The translations under genes and the position numbers were made by a program. Positions 35,348 to 43,988 of a stretch of DNA of 64,000 nucleotides are shown piece after piece (the stretch's first letter is position 1; each line of letters begins with the position of its first letter). The notes below the pieces were generated by a model that ran no database searches, was not told the origin of the DNA, and was given only the letters and a program-made list of their open reading frames with translations. The stretch is from CAVRTM01 sp963696105 (lineage in GTDB: Bacteria > Actinomycetota > Actinomycetes > Actinomycetales > Dermatophilaceae): positions 1,364,001 to 1,428,000 of the forward strand of contig CAVOIP010000005.1 in assembly GCA_963696105.1 (NCBI GenBank), in the 5' to 3' direction.

Positions 35348-36934
35348 TCACGAGACGAAGACGACGACCTCCTGCACCCCGCTGGAGCCGGACGGGAACG
35401 GCGTCGCCCGCTCGCTGAGCTGACGGCCGCCGGCGAGGTCGCTGGTGCGCACGCGGATGCTGTGCCGGCCGGGCGTGGCGTCCCAGCGGAGGTACCACTG
35501 GCGCCAGTAGTCGATCCCGACGTCCGGTCCGAGCTGCGTGCGGCGCCACGGGCCGTGGTCCACACTCACCTCGACGTCCCTGACGCCGCGGTGCTGGGCC
35601 CAGGCCACGCCGCCGATCGCGGTCGGGCCGGCCTTGACCGTGGAGAGGGGCCGGGGGGTGTCGATCCGTGCCGAGATCTTGATCGGGGCGTCGGTGGCCC
35701 ACTTGCGCTGCGTCCAGTACGCCGTGTCCCGGGCGTATGTCGACAGCGTCAGCCGGGTGACCCACTTGGTCGCGCTCACGAAGCCGTAGAGCCCCGGCAC
35801 CACCAGCCGCGCGGGGTAGCCGTGGGCAGCCGGCAGCGGCTCGCCGTTCATCCCGATGACGAGCAGCGCGTCCCGGCCGTCGCGCACGGCGTCCAGCGGG
35901 GTGCTGATGGTGAACCCGTCCACGGCGGTGCTGAAGAGCTGGTCCGCGCCGTCGCGGACGCCGGCGCGCTGGAGGACGTCGGCCAGCCGGACGCCCAGCC
36001 AGCGGGCCGAGCCGACGTAGCCGCCGCCCACCTCGTTGCTGACGCAGGTCATGGTGATGTCGCGCTCGACCATCGGCAGGGCCAGCAGTTGCCGGTAGGA
36101 GAGCGCGAAGGGTCGGTCCACCATCCCGTCGACCCTCAGCTGCCACCGGTCGGCGTCGACCCGGGGGACGGTCAGGTTCGTGTCGACCCGGTAGAACGTG
36201 GCGTTGCCCGTGCGCAACGGGGTGATGCCCCGGACCGTGCGCTCCAGCCCCTGCGGCAACGGCGGCGCCGCCTCCACCGGCCTGGGTAGCGCCGTCGCGC
36301 CCGGACCGCCCGCCGTTGAGAGCCGCTGGCCGACCGCGGCGGCACCGGCCGCACCCAGGGTCACCGCCCCAGCCCCCAGCAGGAAGGTACGGCGGCTGTC
36401 GTGCGCCGTGGGGTGCGCGGTCGACGGCAGCGCTCCTCCGGAGGAGGCACCGGAGCGGCCTCCCCGTCGGAGGGCCGCCGGGCCCCGGAGGGCGGTCAGC
36501 AGGCCGACCAGGACGGCGACCCCGACCACCGCCGCGGCCACCCCGGGCACGGCGTCCACGGGCGTGGCGACCGGGCGCGAGACGGCGGCCACGGTGGCGA
36601 GGCCGCTCAGCAGCAGCACGAACGCCACTCCTGGCCAGGTGCGGCGACGGGCGAGGACGCCTGCGGCCGCGGCCGCCAGCAGGGTGACGACGGTGACGCT
36701 CGCGAGCAGGATCGGCTTGTCGCTGGTACCGAACCGGGCGACGGCCCACTCCTTGACGGGCGTCGGCGTGGCGTCGATGACGGCGGAGCCGACCGCGAGC
36801 ACCGGGGAGGAGGCGGGGTCCAGCAGCCCGGCGACCAGGTGCCCGACCGCGATGCCGGTCACGGCGGCCAGCACCCCGCTCAGGGCACCGGGCAGCGCGT
36901 GGGTCAGGCGGTCTCGGGTGGGGTGGCGGGGCAT
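35348..36934 (-). CDS. Membrane-bound molybdopterin-dependent oxidoreductase
   Basis: A 528-residue protein. The N-terminal about 165 residues carry four hydrophobic segments; then comes a twin-arginine-like SRRTFLLGAGAV; then a sulfite oxidase-type molybdopterin domain with MTCVSNEVGG holding the Mo-ligand Cys and GYPARLVVPGLYGF; and a C-terminal dimerisation domain from about 420. Substrate is unknown. Location next to the SigK cassette suggests a periplasmic redox role, perhaps methionine sulfoxide or sulfite chemistry, but that is inference. A start at 36934 is chosen because further upstream the frame is noncoding. Confidence 0.85.
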   Translation of the reverse strand: MPRHPTRDRLTHALPGALSGVLAAVTGIAVGHLVAGLLDPASSPVLAVGSAVIDATPTPVKEWAVARFGTSDKPILLASVTVVTLLAAAAAGVLARRRTWPGVAFVLLLSGLATVAAVSRPVATPVDAVPGVAAAVVGVAVLVGLLTALRGPAALRRGGRSGASSGGALPSTAHPTAHDSRRTFLLGAGAVTLGAAGAAAVGQRLSTAGGPGATALPRPVEAAPPLPQGLERTVRGITPLRTGNATFYRVDTNLTVPRVDADRWQLRVDGMVDRPFALSYRQLLALPMVERDITMTCVSNEVGGGYVGSARWLGVRLADVLQRAGVRDGADQLFSTAVDGFTISTPLDAVRDGRDALLVIGMNGEPLPAAHGYPARLVVPGLYGFVSATKWVTRLTLSTYARDTAYWTQRKWATDAPIKISARIDTPRPLSTVKAGPTAIGGVAWAQHRGVRDVEVSVDHGPWRRTQLGPDVGIDYWRQWYLRWDATPGRHSIRVRTSDLAGGRQLSERATPFPSGSSGVQEVVVFVS

Positions 36935-36982
36935 GCGGGTGGTTCGGAACGGCAGCCTGGGCGGATGGCCTACCGTGGAGGA

Positions 36983-37204
36983 ATGAGCCAGCTCCCCAAG
37001 ATCCGCCGGGCTCCCAACATCCCGGCGTTCCTGCTGACCGGCGGCGTGCTCGGTCTGGTCCTCGGCGTGCTGCTGGCGCTCATGGGCCACGCGGACAGCC
37101 GCTACAACCTTCCCGCGGAGCTCGCGTTCTTCGGTCTGATCGGTGCCGCGTTCGGCGTACTCGTCGGCGGCATCGTCGCCGTGCTGCTCGACCGCAAGCC
37201 CTGA
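36983..37204 (+). CDS. Small two-helix membrane protein
   Basis: A 73-residue protein with two membrane helices (about residues 14-35 and 46-68) separated by a short polar loop (GHADSRYNLPAE). GGAGG lies 2-6 nt before the ATG. Such small proteins commonly precede purF in related genomes, but I cannot name a family. It is divergent from the molybdopterin oxidoreductase. Confidence 0.75.
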   Translation: MSQLPKIRRAPNIPAFLLTGGVLGLVLGVLLALMGHADSRYNLPAELAFFGLIGAAFGVLVGGIVAVLLDRKP

Positions 37205-37286
37205 CGACGCCTCCTGCCTCCCCCGCGGCGCGGTGTCCGGGCCGTGACGGCCGGTGGCGCAGGCCCGGTGTGGGAGACTGGGCCGC

Positions 37287-38891
37287 GTGGCAGGCGGCGA
37301 CGGACGATTGACCCACGACCTCATTCCCGGCGAGAAGGCCCCCCAGGACGCCTGCGGCGTCTTCGGGGTCTGGGCCCCCGGCGAGGAGGTTGCCAAGCTC
37401 ACCTACTTCGGCCTCTACGCGCTGCAGCACCGCGGGCAGGAGTCGGCCGGCATCGCGACCAGCGACGGCTCGCGCCTGCTGGTCTACAAGGACATGGGGC
37501 TGGTCTCCCAGGTCTTCGACGAGCGCAGCCTCAGCTCGCTCAAGGGCCACCTGGCGGTCGGGCACTGTCGTTACTCCACCACGGGCGCCAGCACCTGGGA
37601 GAACGCCCAGCCCACCCTCGGCGGCGGCGACCTGGGCACGGTCGCCTTGGCCCACAACGGCAACCTCACCAACTCCGCCGAGCTGCGCGACCGCCTCGAC
37701 GCCCGCAACGGTGAGGGCTTCTCCGGGCACCTCGGCGGTGAGCTGCGCCGCGGCAACACCACCGACACCGCGCTGGTCACCGCGCTGCTCACCGACGACC
37801 CCGACCGCAGCCTCGAGGCGGCGGCGCTGGACGTGCTGCCCCAGCTCCGGGGCGCCTTCTGCTTCGTCTTCATGGACGAGCACACGCTGTACGCCGCCCG
37901 CGACCCGCAGGGCATCCGCCCGCTGGTCCTCGGGCGCCTCGAGCGGGGCTGGGTCGTGGCCAGCGAGACCGCGGCCCTGGACATCGTCGGCGCCAGCCTG
38001 ATCCGCGAGGTCGAGCCCGGTGAGCTGGTGACGATCGACGCCGACGGACTGCGCACCCAGCGGTTCGCCGAGGCCGACCCCAAGGGCTGTGTCTTCGAGT
38101 ACGTCTACCTGGCCCGGCCCGACACCAGCATCAACGGCCGCGGGGTGCACGAGGCGCGGGTCGAGATGGGCCGCCAGCTGGCCCGCGAGCACCCCGTCGA
38201 GGCGGACCTGGTCATCCCCACGCCCGAGTCGGGCACCCCCGCCGCGATCGGCTACGCGCAGGAGTCCGGCATCCCCTACGGCCAGGGGCTGGTCAAGAAC
38301 TCCTACGTCGGGCGCACGTTCATCGCCCCGAGCCAGACCATCCGCCAGCTCGGGATCCGGCTCAAGCTGAACCCGCTCAGGGACGTCATCCGCGGCAAGC
38401 GGCTGGTCGTGGTGGACGACTCGATCGTGCGCGGCAACACCCAGCGCGCCCTGGTCCGGATGCTGCGCGAGGCCGGTGCGGCAGAGGTGCACGTGCGCAT
38501 CTCCTCCCCGCCGGTGCGGTGGCCCTGCTTCTACGGCATCGACTTCGCCACCCGGGCCGAGCTGATCGCCACCGGCATCGGTGTCGAGGAGGTCCGCTCC
38601 AGCATCGGCGCCGACACCCTCGGCTACATCAGCGAGGACGCCATGGTGTCCTCGACCGGCCAGCCGCGCGACCGGCTCTGCACGGCCTGCTTCAGCGGCG
38701 TCTACCCGATCGAGCTGCCGCAGCGCGACCGGCTCGGCAAGAGCCTGCTCGAGCTGCCGCTGGAGGTCAACGGTGAGGCGTCCGGCGACGCGTCGGCGCC
38801 GCTACCCGGGGGGACCGGCCCCGGCCGCGACGTCGACGGCGTGACCACGGGAATGGCCGGTGGCGCCTCCGACGCGCTCGCTCGACCGTGA
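37287..38891 (+). CDS. purF: Amidophosphoribosyltransferase
   Basis: A 534-residue enzyme committing PRPP to purines. A short propeptide precedes catalytic Cys23 (QDACGVFGVW), which must be exposed by processing as in the iron-sulfur class. Glutaminase motifs are RYSTTG and HNGNLTN. The PRPP loop is VVVDDSIVRGNT. Cysteines near residues 400 and 455 (WPCFYG, LCTACFSG) fit the [4Fe-4S] cluster ligands of Bacillus-type PurF. The GTG at 37287 is 7 nt after a GAGACT hexamer. The last 45 residues are a Gly/Ala/Ser tail. Confidence 0.95.
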   Translation: MAGGDGRLTHDLIPGEKAPQDACGVFGVWAPGEEVAKLTYFGLYALQHRGQESAGIATSDGSRLLVYKDMGLVSQVFDERSLSSLKGHLAVGHCRYSTTGASTWENAQPTLGGGDLGTVALAHNGNLTNSAELRDRLDARNGEGFSGHLGGELRRGNTTDTALVTALLTDDPDRSLEAAALDVLPQLRGAFCFVFMDEHTLYAARDPQGIRPLVLGRLERGWVVASETAALDIVGASLIREVEPGELVTIDADGLRTQRFAEADPKGCVFEYVYLARPDTSINGRGVHEARVEMGRQLAREHPVEADLVIPTPESGTPAAIGYAQESGIPYGQGLVKNSYVGRTFIAPSQTIRQLGIRLKLNPLRDVIRGKRLVVVDDSIVRGNTQRALVRMLREAGAAEVHVRISSPPVRWPCFYGIDFATRAELIATGIGVEEVRSSIGADTLGYISEDAMVSSTGQPRDRLCTACFSGVYPIELPQRDRLGKSLLELPLEVNGEASGDASAPLPGGTGPGRDVDGVTTGMAGGASDALARP

Positions 38892-38981
38892 CCCTGTCCG
38901 CCACCTTCCCGCGGCCCTGACCGCCCCGACACCCAGCCGTCCCGCTCCGTGCGGGGCGTTCCCGAAGGAGCGACGTACCGC

Positions 38982-40118
38982 ATGACCTCCTCCAACGTTC
39001 CGCCCGGCTCGCCGATCACCTACGCCGCGGCCGGTGTCGACGTCGAGGCCGGTGACCGGGCGGTCGAGCTGATGAAGGCGTCGGTGGCCCGCGCGCAGCG
39101 ACCGGAGGTGCTCGGCGGCCTCGGTGGCTTCGCCGGGATGTTCGACGCCTCGGCCCTGTCGCGGATGACCCGACCGGTGCTGGCCACGTCCACCGACGGT
39201 GTCGGCACGAAGGTCGCCATCGCCCAGGCCATGGACGTGCACGACACGATCGGCTTCGACCTCGTCGGCATGGTGGTCGACGACATCGTCGTCAGCGGGG
39301 CCGAGCCGTTGTTCATGACCGACTACATCGCCACCGGCAAGGTGGTCCCCGAGCGGATCGCGGCGATCGTGTCCGGCATCGCGGCGGCGTGCGCCCAGGC
39401 GGGGACGGCCCTCATCGGCGGCGAGACCGCCGAGCACCCCGGGCTGCTCGGTCCGGACGAGTACGACTGCGCGGGCGCCGCGACCGGTGTGGTGGAGTAC
39501 GACGATGTCCTCGGGCCGCACCGGGTGGTCGCCGGCGACGTCGTGGTCGCCCTGGCGTCCTCGGGTCTGCACTCCAACGGCTACTCGCTGGTGCGGTCGG
39601 TCTTCGCCGCGGCCGGGTGGGCGCTGGACCGCGACGTCCCCGAGTTCGGCCGCACCCTCGGGGCGGAGCTGCTGGAGCCCACGAGGGTCTACGCCCGCGA
39701 CCTGCTCGAGCTGGTCCGCACCGACGGCATCGACGTCCACGCCCTCAGCCACGTGACCGGCGGGGGGCTCGCGGCGAACCTGGCCCGGGTGCTGCCGCGG
39801 GGCAGTTTCGCGCGGGTTGACCGCTCGACCTGGACCCCGCCGGCGGTCTTCCAGGTCGTGCGCGAGCTCGGCCGGGTGCCGGTGCCCGACCTGGAGCGCA
39901 CGCTCAACCTGGGCATCGGGTTCGTCGCGGTCGTCCCGGCCGACCAGGCCGACGCGGTGGTGCGCCAGGCGGCCGCGCGGAACCTGCCCGCCTGGGTCCT
40001 GGGCGACGTCAGCGAGCGCGCGACGGCAACGGTCGAGGACGGCCTGGAGGTCGTGCAGGGCGCCAAGGGCGTCGACGGTGGCTCAGTGCAGGTCGTCGGG
40101 ACGCACCCGGCGGCCTGA
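38982..40118 (+). CDS. purM: Phosphoribosylformylglycinamidine cyclo-ligase
   Basis: A 378-residue AIR synthetase, the fifth purine step. ITYAAAGVDVEAGD opens the protein; TDGVGTKVAIAQ and HDTIGFDLVGMVVDDIVVSGAEPLF carry the substrate and Mg-binding residues; LSHVTGGGLAANLAR is the C-terminal signature. GAAGGAG precedes the ATG by 12 nt. It follows purF after 90 bp, likely as one operon, ended by the hairpin at 40175-40237. Confidence 0.96.
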   Translation: MTSSNVPPGSPITYAAAGVDVEAGDRAVELMKASVARAQRPEVLGGLGGFAGMFDASALSRMTRPVLATSTDGVGTKVAIAQAMDVHDTIGFDLVGMVVDDIVVSGAEPLFMTDYIATGKVVPERIAAIVSGIAAACAQAGTALIGGETAEHPGLLGPDEYDCAGAATGVVEYDDVLGPHRVVAGDVVVALASSGLHSNGYSLVRSVFAAAGWALDRDVPEFGRTLGAELLEPTRVYARDLLELVRTDGIDVHALSHVTGGGLAANLARVLPRGSFARVDRSTWTPPAVFQVVRELGRVPVPDLERTLNLGIGFVAVVPADQADAVVRQAAARNLPAWVLGDVSERATATVEDGLEVVQGAKGVDGGSVQVVGTHPAA

Positions 40119-40174
40119 CGGTCCGCGGACGGCACAGCGAGGGCGCCGAGCTGGGTGTGGGTGGACTCACACAG

Positions 40175-40237
40175 GGACACCGCCGCCGTGCGGTCCCGGC
40201 TTCCGGGGAAGGGGGGACCTGCACGGCCGCGGTGTCC
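40175..40237. terminator. Hairpin between purM and DUF3073 gene
   Basis: Arms 40175-40196 and 40215-40237 pair over about 22 bp with one mismatch and one bulge. It lies between convergent genes and so can serve both. Confidence 0.75.
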
Positions 40238-40280
40238 GGTGGTCACGCAGGAAAGGACCCGGCAGGCCGCTCGGACAGCG

Positions 40281-40475
40281 TCAGCGCTCGCCGGATGCCC
40301 ACTTGCCGTACTGGTCGTAGAGGTCGTCGTCAGCCTCGTCGGAGACCGGCTCCGGCGTGCTGTACGTCGATCCGTGAAGCTCTCGCTCAAGCTTGCTCAG
40401 ATCGGTGTCCGGACTGAAGTACTTCAGCTCACGGGCAACCTTGGTCTGCTTGGCTTTGGCCCGGCCGCGCCCCAT
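40281..40475 (-). CDS. DUF3073 domain-containing protein
   Basis: A 64-residue protein matching the actinobacterial DUF3073 family: MGRGRAKAKQTKVARELKY at the N-terminus and DLYDQYGKWA near the end. The basic head and acidic tail suggest an RNA- or protein-binding role; function is unknown. The ATG at 40475 begins the conserved domain. The convergent neighbour is purM. Confidence 0.92.
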   Translation of the reverse strand: MGRGRAKAKQTKVARELKYFSPDTDLSKLERELHGSTYSTPEPVSDEADDDLYDQYGKWASGER

Positions 40476-40715
40476 GGCGTCGACCCCCTCACGCGTCTGC
40501 CGGGGCGGCATCGCTGAAGTCGCCGCGCGCCAAGCACGCAACGACTTCCTCGGAGCCTGCCCGGGAATTTCGTATATTCGTGGGGCTAACGCTACAGGGT
40601 GTTTGCAAGTTTCGCGGTCACGGGAGCCACGATCAGCCGGCGCGGGGACGCGGGGGGACGCGCCGGGACGCGCCGTGGCGCCGCCAGGGTGCGGCGACGC
40701 CACGAGCGGCCCTGC

Positions 40716-41804
40716 TCAGCGTGCCGGGAGCCAGATGCGGTTCGGGCTGCCCACGCCAGACATCCGCTCCTCGGCGATCCGGTCGGCCGCGACCGCCGGG
40801 GAGATGCTCCGCTCGGCCGCCAGGCGCAGCACCGACCCGGTGTGGTCGAAGATCCGGGCCGTCTTGGCCCGGGCCCGCTCGAAGCTGAAGCCGTGGAGCT
40901 CGTCGCTGACCTGGATCACGCCGCCGGCGTTCACCAGGAAGTCCGGCGCGTAGGTGATGCCGCGCTCGAGCAGCCGCCGGGCGGTGCCGTGCTCCCCCTC
41001 GTCGGCCAGCTGGTTGTTGGCCGCCCCGCAGACGATCGAGGCGCTCAGCGACTCGACCGTGGAGGCGTCCAGGGCGCCGCCCAGGGCGCACGGGGCGTAG
41101 ACGTCCAGGTCGCCCTTGACCAGCGCCTCGGCATCTGGTGCGACGTCGACCTGGGGGAACGTGGCACGGACCGACTCGACCGCCTGCTCGCTGACGTCGG
41201 TCACCACGACGTGGGCACCGTCCTCGATCAGGTGCGCCGTCAGCAGCCGCCCGACCTTGCCGACCCCGGCGACCCCCACCGTGCGCCCGGCGAGGGTCGG
41301 GGTGCCCCACACATGCTCCGCGCTGGCCCGCATGCCCTGGAACACGCCGTACGCGGTGAGCACCGAGGAGTCGCCCGCGCCGCCGTCGGCCTCGCTGCGG
41401 CCGGTGGCGTGGCGGGTCTCCTTGCCGACGACGTCCATGTCGGCGACGTAGGTGCCGACGTCACAGGCGGTGACGTAGCGGCCGCCGAGGCTCTCCACGA
41501 AGCGGCCGTAGGCCCGCAGGAGCGCCTCGTTCTTGTCCGTCGCGGGGTCGCCGATGATCACCGCCTTGCCGCCTCCGTGGTCCAGACCGGTGACGGCGTT
41601 CTTGTACGCCATGCCGCGCGAGAGCCGCAGCACGTCCTCGAGGGCCGCCTCCTCCGACTCGTACGGGTAGAACCGCGTGCCGCCGAGAGCGGGCCCGAGC
41701 GCCGTGGAGTAGATGCCGATGATGGCCCTCAGCCCGGTGGCCGGGTCGTGGCAGTACGCCACCTGCTCGTGGCTGAAGGGGGACGGGGGCGACGGGTCGG
41801 CCAC
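40716..41804 (-). CDS. vdh: Valine/leucine dehydrogenase (Glu/Leu/Phe/Val dehydrogenase family)
   Basis: A 362-residue amino-acid dehydrogenase that oxidatively deaminates branched-chain amino acids with NAD. GGTRFYPY and MAYKNAVTGLDHGGGKAVI carry substrate Lys68 and catalytic Lys80; GVAGVGKVG binds NAD; CGAANNQLAD and LVNAGGVIQV follow as in Streptomyces valine dehydrogenase. It is well separated from the divergent BldC-like gene at 41995. The exact amino-acid preference (Val, Leu, Phe) cannot be read from sequence. Confidence 0.88.
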   Translation of the reverse strand: MADPSPPSPFSHEQVAYCHDPATGLRAIIGIYSTALGPALGGTRFYPYESEEAALEDVLRLSRGMAYKNAVTGLDHGGGKAVIIGDPATDKNEALLRAYGRFVESLGGRYVTACDVGTYVADMDVVGKETRHATGRSEADGGAGDSSVLTAYGVFQGMRASAEHVWGTPTLAGRTVGVAGVGKVGRLLTAHLIEDGAHVVVTDVSEQAVESVRATFPQVDVAPDAEALVKGDLDVYAPCALGGALDASTVESLSASIVCGAANNQLADEGEHGTARRLLERGITYAPDFLVNAGGVIQVSDELHGFSFERARAKTARIFDHTGSVLRLAAERSISPAVAADRIAEERMSGVGSPNRIWLPAR

Positions 41805-41994
41805 GGTGGTGACTCCTTCGGTTCGGAACGACAGGCGCGGGTCTCGCGCGGTTTCAGCGTATGACTGCCGATCGCCTCATGGGGTGACTAGTCCGATCAG
41901 GCGGGTCGATATGACTCGTCCGGATGTTCCCCGGACGGGCGAGTTGTCCGAAAATGGAGATCCATACCAGCAGGATCCGATGTCGGAGGACCCC

Positions 41995-42213
41995 ATGACC
42001 AGCCGCACCGTTGACGCCGAGGCCCTGTTGACCCCGGCGGAGGTCGCAGCCCTTTTCCGGGTCGACCCCAAGACCGTGACCCGTTGGGCCAAGGCCGGCA
42101 AGCTCACCTCGCTGCGCACTCTCGGTGGCCACCGCCGCTACCGCGAGACCGAGGTCCGCGAGCTGCTCGGGCAGGCCGGGGTCGTCCCGGCACCGACGGC
42201 CACCGTCGCCTGA
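41995..42213 (+). CDS. bldC: BldC-like MerR-family DNA-binding protein
   Basis: A 72-residue protein, essentially a single MerR-type winged HTH: LLTPAEVAALFRVDPKTVTRWAK followed by SLRTLGGHRRYRETEV. It is near-identical in pattern to Streptomyces BldC, which binds direct repeats cooperatively and controls the onset of differentiation. GGAGGA is 4 nt before the ATG at 41995, so the upstream in-frame ATG at 41980 is not preferred. It is divergent from valine dehydrogenase. Confidence 0.9.
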   Translation: MTSRTVDAEALLTPAEVAALFRVDPKTVTRWAKAGKLTSLRTLGGHRRYRETEVRELLGQAGVVPAPTATVA

Positions 42214-42215
42214 CA

Positions 42216-42350
42216 GCACCACACGAAGGGCTTTCGCGCCCTGCGGTGGCCAGCGCCCGGATGGGCTGGTCGCCGTCCTCCGAACGACCAGGGCCCCTGG
42301 CCCGCCGACGCGCTGAGCGCTGTCGGCGAGCCGGGGGCCCTTCGTGGTGC
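42216..42350 (+). terminator. Nested hairpin region after bldC
   Basis: An outer stem (42216-42231 with 42337-42350, one 2-nt bulge) encloses a small hairpin near 42226-42241 and a strong inner one (42291-42309 with 42322-42340, 17 of 19 paired, plus a 5-bp top stem GCGCT/AGCGC). It may be only a strong terminator, but the cloverleaf-like nesting over 135 nt would also suit a small structured RNA. Confidence 0.5.
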
Positions 42351-42399
42351 CGTCCCGGGGGGTGTGCGCCCCCCTGGCTGGTGCACCCGGACGCCGGGG

Positions 42400-43155
42400 T
42401 CAGGTGGCAGAGACCAGGTGGGCGAACGCGACCACGTTGTCGACGTAGTGCCCGGTGCGGTCGTCGAACGACCCGCCGCAGGTGATCAGCCGCAGCTCGG
42501 CTCGGCCGGTGGTGTTGCCGTAGACCGCGGTGGTGGGGAACTGCGCCTTCGGGTAGGCCGCGACCTTGTCCACGACGAACCTGGCGGTGGTGCCGTCCCG
42601 GCGCCCCACGCTGACCGTCGCACCGGCCTTCAGGGCGCCCAGGCGGTAGAAGACGGCCGGGCCCCGGTGGCTGTCGACGTGTCCGGCGATCACCGCCGGT
42701 CCGAACTGCCCCGGGGTCGGCCCGAGGGTGTAGAAGCCCACGGCGTCGAAGTCCTCGGGCACCTCGAGGCTCCCGTCACGACCGCGGCCGAGGTCGACGA
42801 ACGTGGAGGTGTGGACGCCGATCGAGGGGATGTCGAGGCGCACCGGCGGTGAGCCGGGCAGGATCGGGCCGAGGTCGACCGGCCTGGCCCGGCGCGGGGG
42901 CAACGCTGCGGCGGTAGCCGGTGGCGCGGCCGCCGACCCGGCCGACGGCAACGAGCTCGCCGGCGGTGGCGTGGGGGCCCCGGTGGCTGTCGGGGCGGGG
43001 GATGCCGGTGCCGCGTTCGCGGCCGGGGGCTGCGGCGGACCGGAGGAGCGCAGGCCCAGGGTCAGCAGGATCCCCGCGAGGAGAACCAGCACGACGGTGG
43101 CCGCCGCGGCGAGGACGACTCCGCGGCGGCCACCGTGCTGGGCGGGCTGGTCCAT
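42400..43155 (-). CDS. Class F sortase
   Basis: A 251-residue membrane-anchored transpeptidase. One membrane helix spans about 12-34; a 65-residue Pro/Ala/Ser linker follows; then the sortase barrel with His159 (AGHVDSHRGP), Cys226 (LITCGGSFD) and Arg233 (DRTGHY). These match the class F group of actinobacteria. It would cleave an LPXTG-like signal and join surface proteins to peptidoglycan. Its ATG shares one base with the stop of the CHRD protein gene, indicating cotranslation of enzyme and probable substrate. Confidence 0.88.
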   Translation of the reverse strand: MDQPAQHGGRRGVVLAAAATVVLVLLAGILLTLGLRSSGPPQPPAANAAPASPAPTATGAPTPPPASSLPSAGSAAAPPATAAALPPRRARPVDLGPILPGSPPVRLDIPSIGVHTSTFVDLGRGRDGSLEVPEDFDAVGFYTLGPTPGQFGPAVIAGHVDSHRGPAVFYRLGALKAGATVSVGRRDGTTARFVVDKVAAYPKAQFPTTAVYGNTTGRAELRLITCGGSFDDRTGHYVDNVVAFAHLVSAT

Positions 43156-43919
43156 CAGCTCCGGGCGCGGGCGCGACGCGCCGTCAGGGTGCACGAGCCG
43201 GCGGCCACGAGCAGCAGGCCACCGCCGAGGGCGATCAGACCGGTGTTGGTCGGGCTCGAGGCGCCGCCGGCGCCGGTGGCCGCGCCGCCGGCCGGTGCCG
43301 CCATGAGCGTGCCGCAGACGGCCGGGTCGGTCGCCTCGGTCGGCAGGCTGGGGTCGAGGTCGCTCTTGGTGCTGCCGTCGTACTTGCCGTCGTGGTTGTG
43401 GTCCACCCCGTGGATGACAACCACGGACTGGCCCTTGGCGATCGCGTCGGCGACGGCGGGGGAGACGTGGATGCTGCCGCGCTGGTAGGAGATCTTGCCG
43501 CCCTTGGCGGTGTCGAACCGGTCGACAGCCAGGCCCGACGTGGGGCTGGTGTCGCCGGTCTTGGTCAGTGACACGACGATGTCACCGTAGGCGGGGCCAC
43601 CCTCGGTGGTGTTGAGCCGGCCGTCCTTGTCGGTGTCGTCACCGGCGGTCGGGCACTCGTGCCTGGCCGCCGCCGCGAAGTGGATGTGGGCGGCGTGCGG
43701 GGCGTCCGCGAGCAGGCCCATCGCCGCCATGGTGACGTTGATGGTGGTGCCGCGCACCTCCACCATGGCGGTGCCACTCGCGTCGACGCCGTTGAGCGCG
43801 ACCGGCTTGAGGTTGGCCATCACGTCCCCGCCAGCGGCCATGGCGGTGCCGGCGCCGACGAACGGCAGCAGCACGGCGGATCCGAGGGCGACGGTGGCGA
43901 GCGTCCTGGCTCTACGCAT
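43155..43919 (-). CDS. CHRD-domain secreted protein with sorting-like C-terminus
   Basis: A 254-residue exported protein. A signal peptide ends near residue 28 (AMA-AG). The body is a CHRD-like domain (PHAAHIHFAAAARHEC, GDIVVSLTKTGDTS region, FDTAKGGKISYQRG). The C-terminus has PTNTG at 223-227, then a 20-residue hydrophobic stretch and the basic tail RRARARS, laid out as a sortase cell-wall sorting signal although PTNTG departs from LPXTG. The adjacent class F sortase is the likely partner. Confidence 0.82.
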   Translation of the reverse strand: MRRARTLATVALGSAVLLPFVGAGTAMAAGGDVMANLKPVALNGVDASGTAMVEVRGTTINVTMAAMGLLADAPHAAHIHFAAAARHECPTAGDDTDKDGRLNTTEGGPAYGDIVVSLTKTGDTSPTSGLAVDRFDTAKGGKISYQRGSIHVSPAVADAIAKGQSVVVIHGVDHNHDGKYDGSTKSDLDPSLPTEATDPAVCGTLMAAPAGGAATGAGGASSPTNTGLIALGGGLLLVAAGSCTLTARRARARS

Positions 43920-43988
43920 GAGGTGTGTCCAATCCGGGCGGCGTGCGCCCTGGTCTTGCGAAGTGGTGCTGGATGCCGGTGGTGGAGC

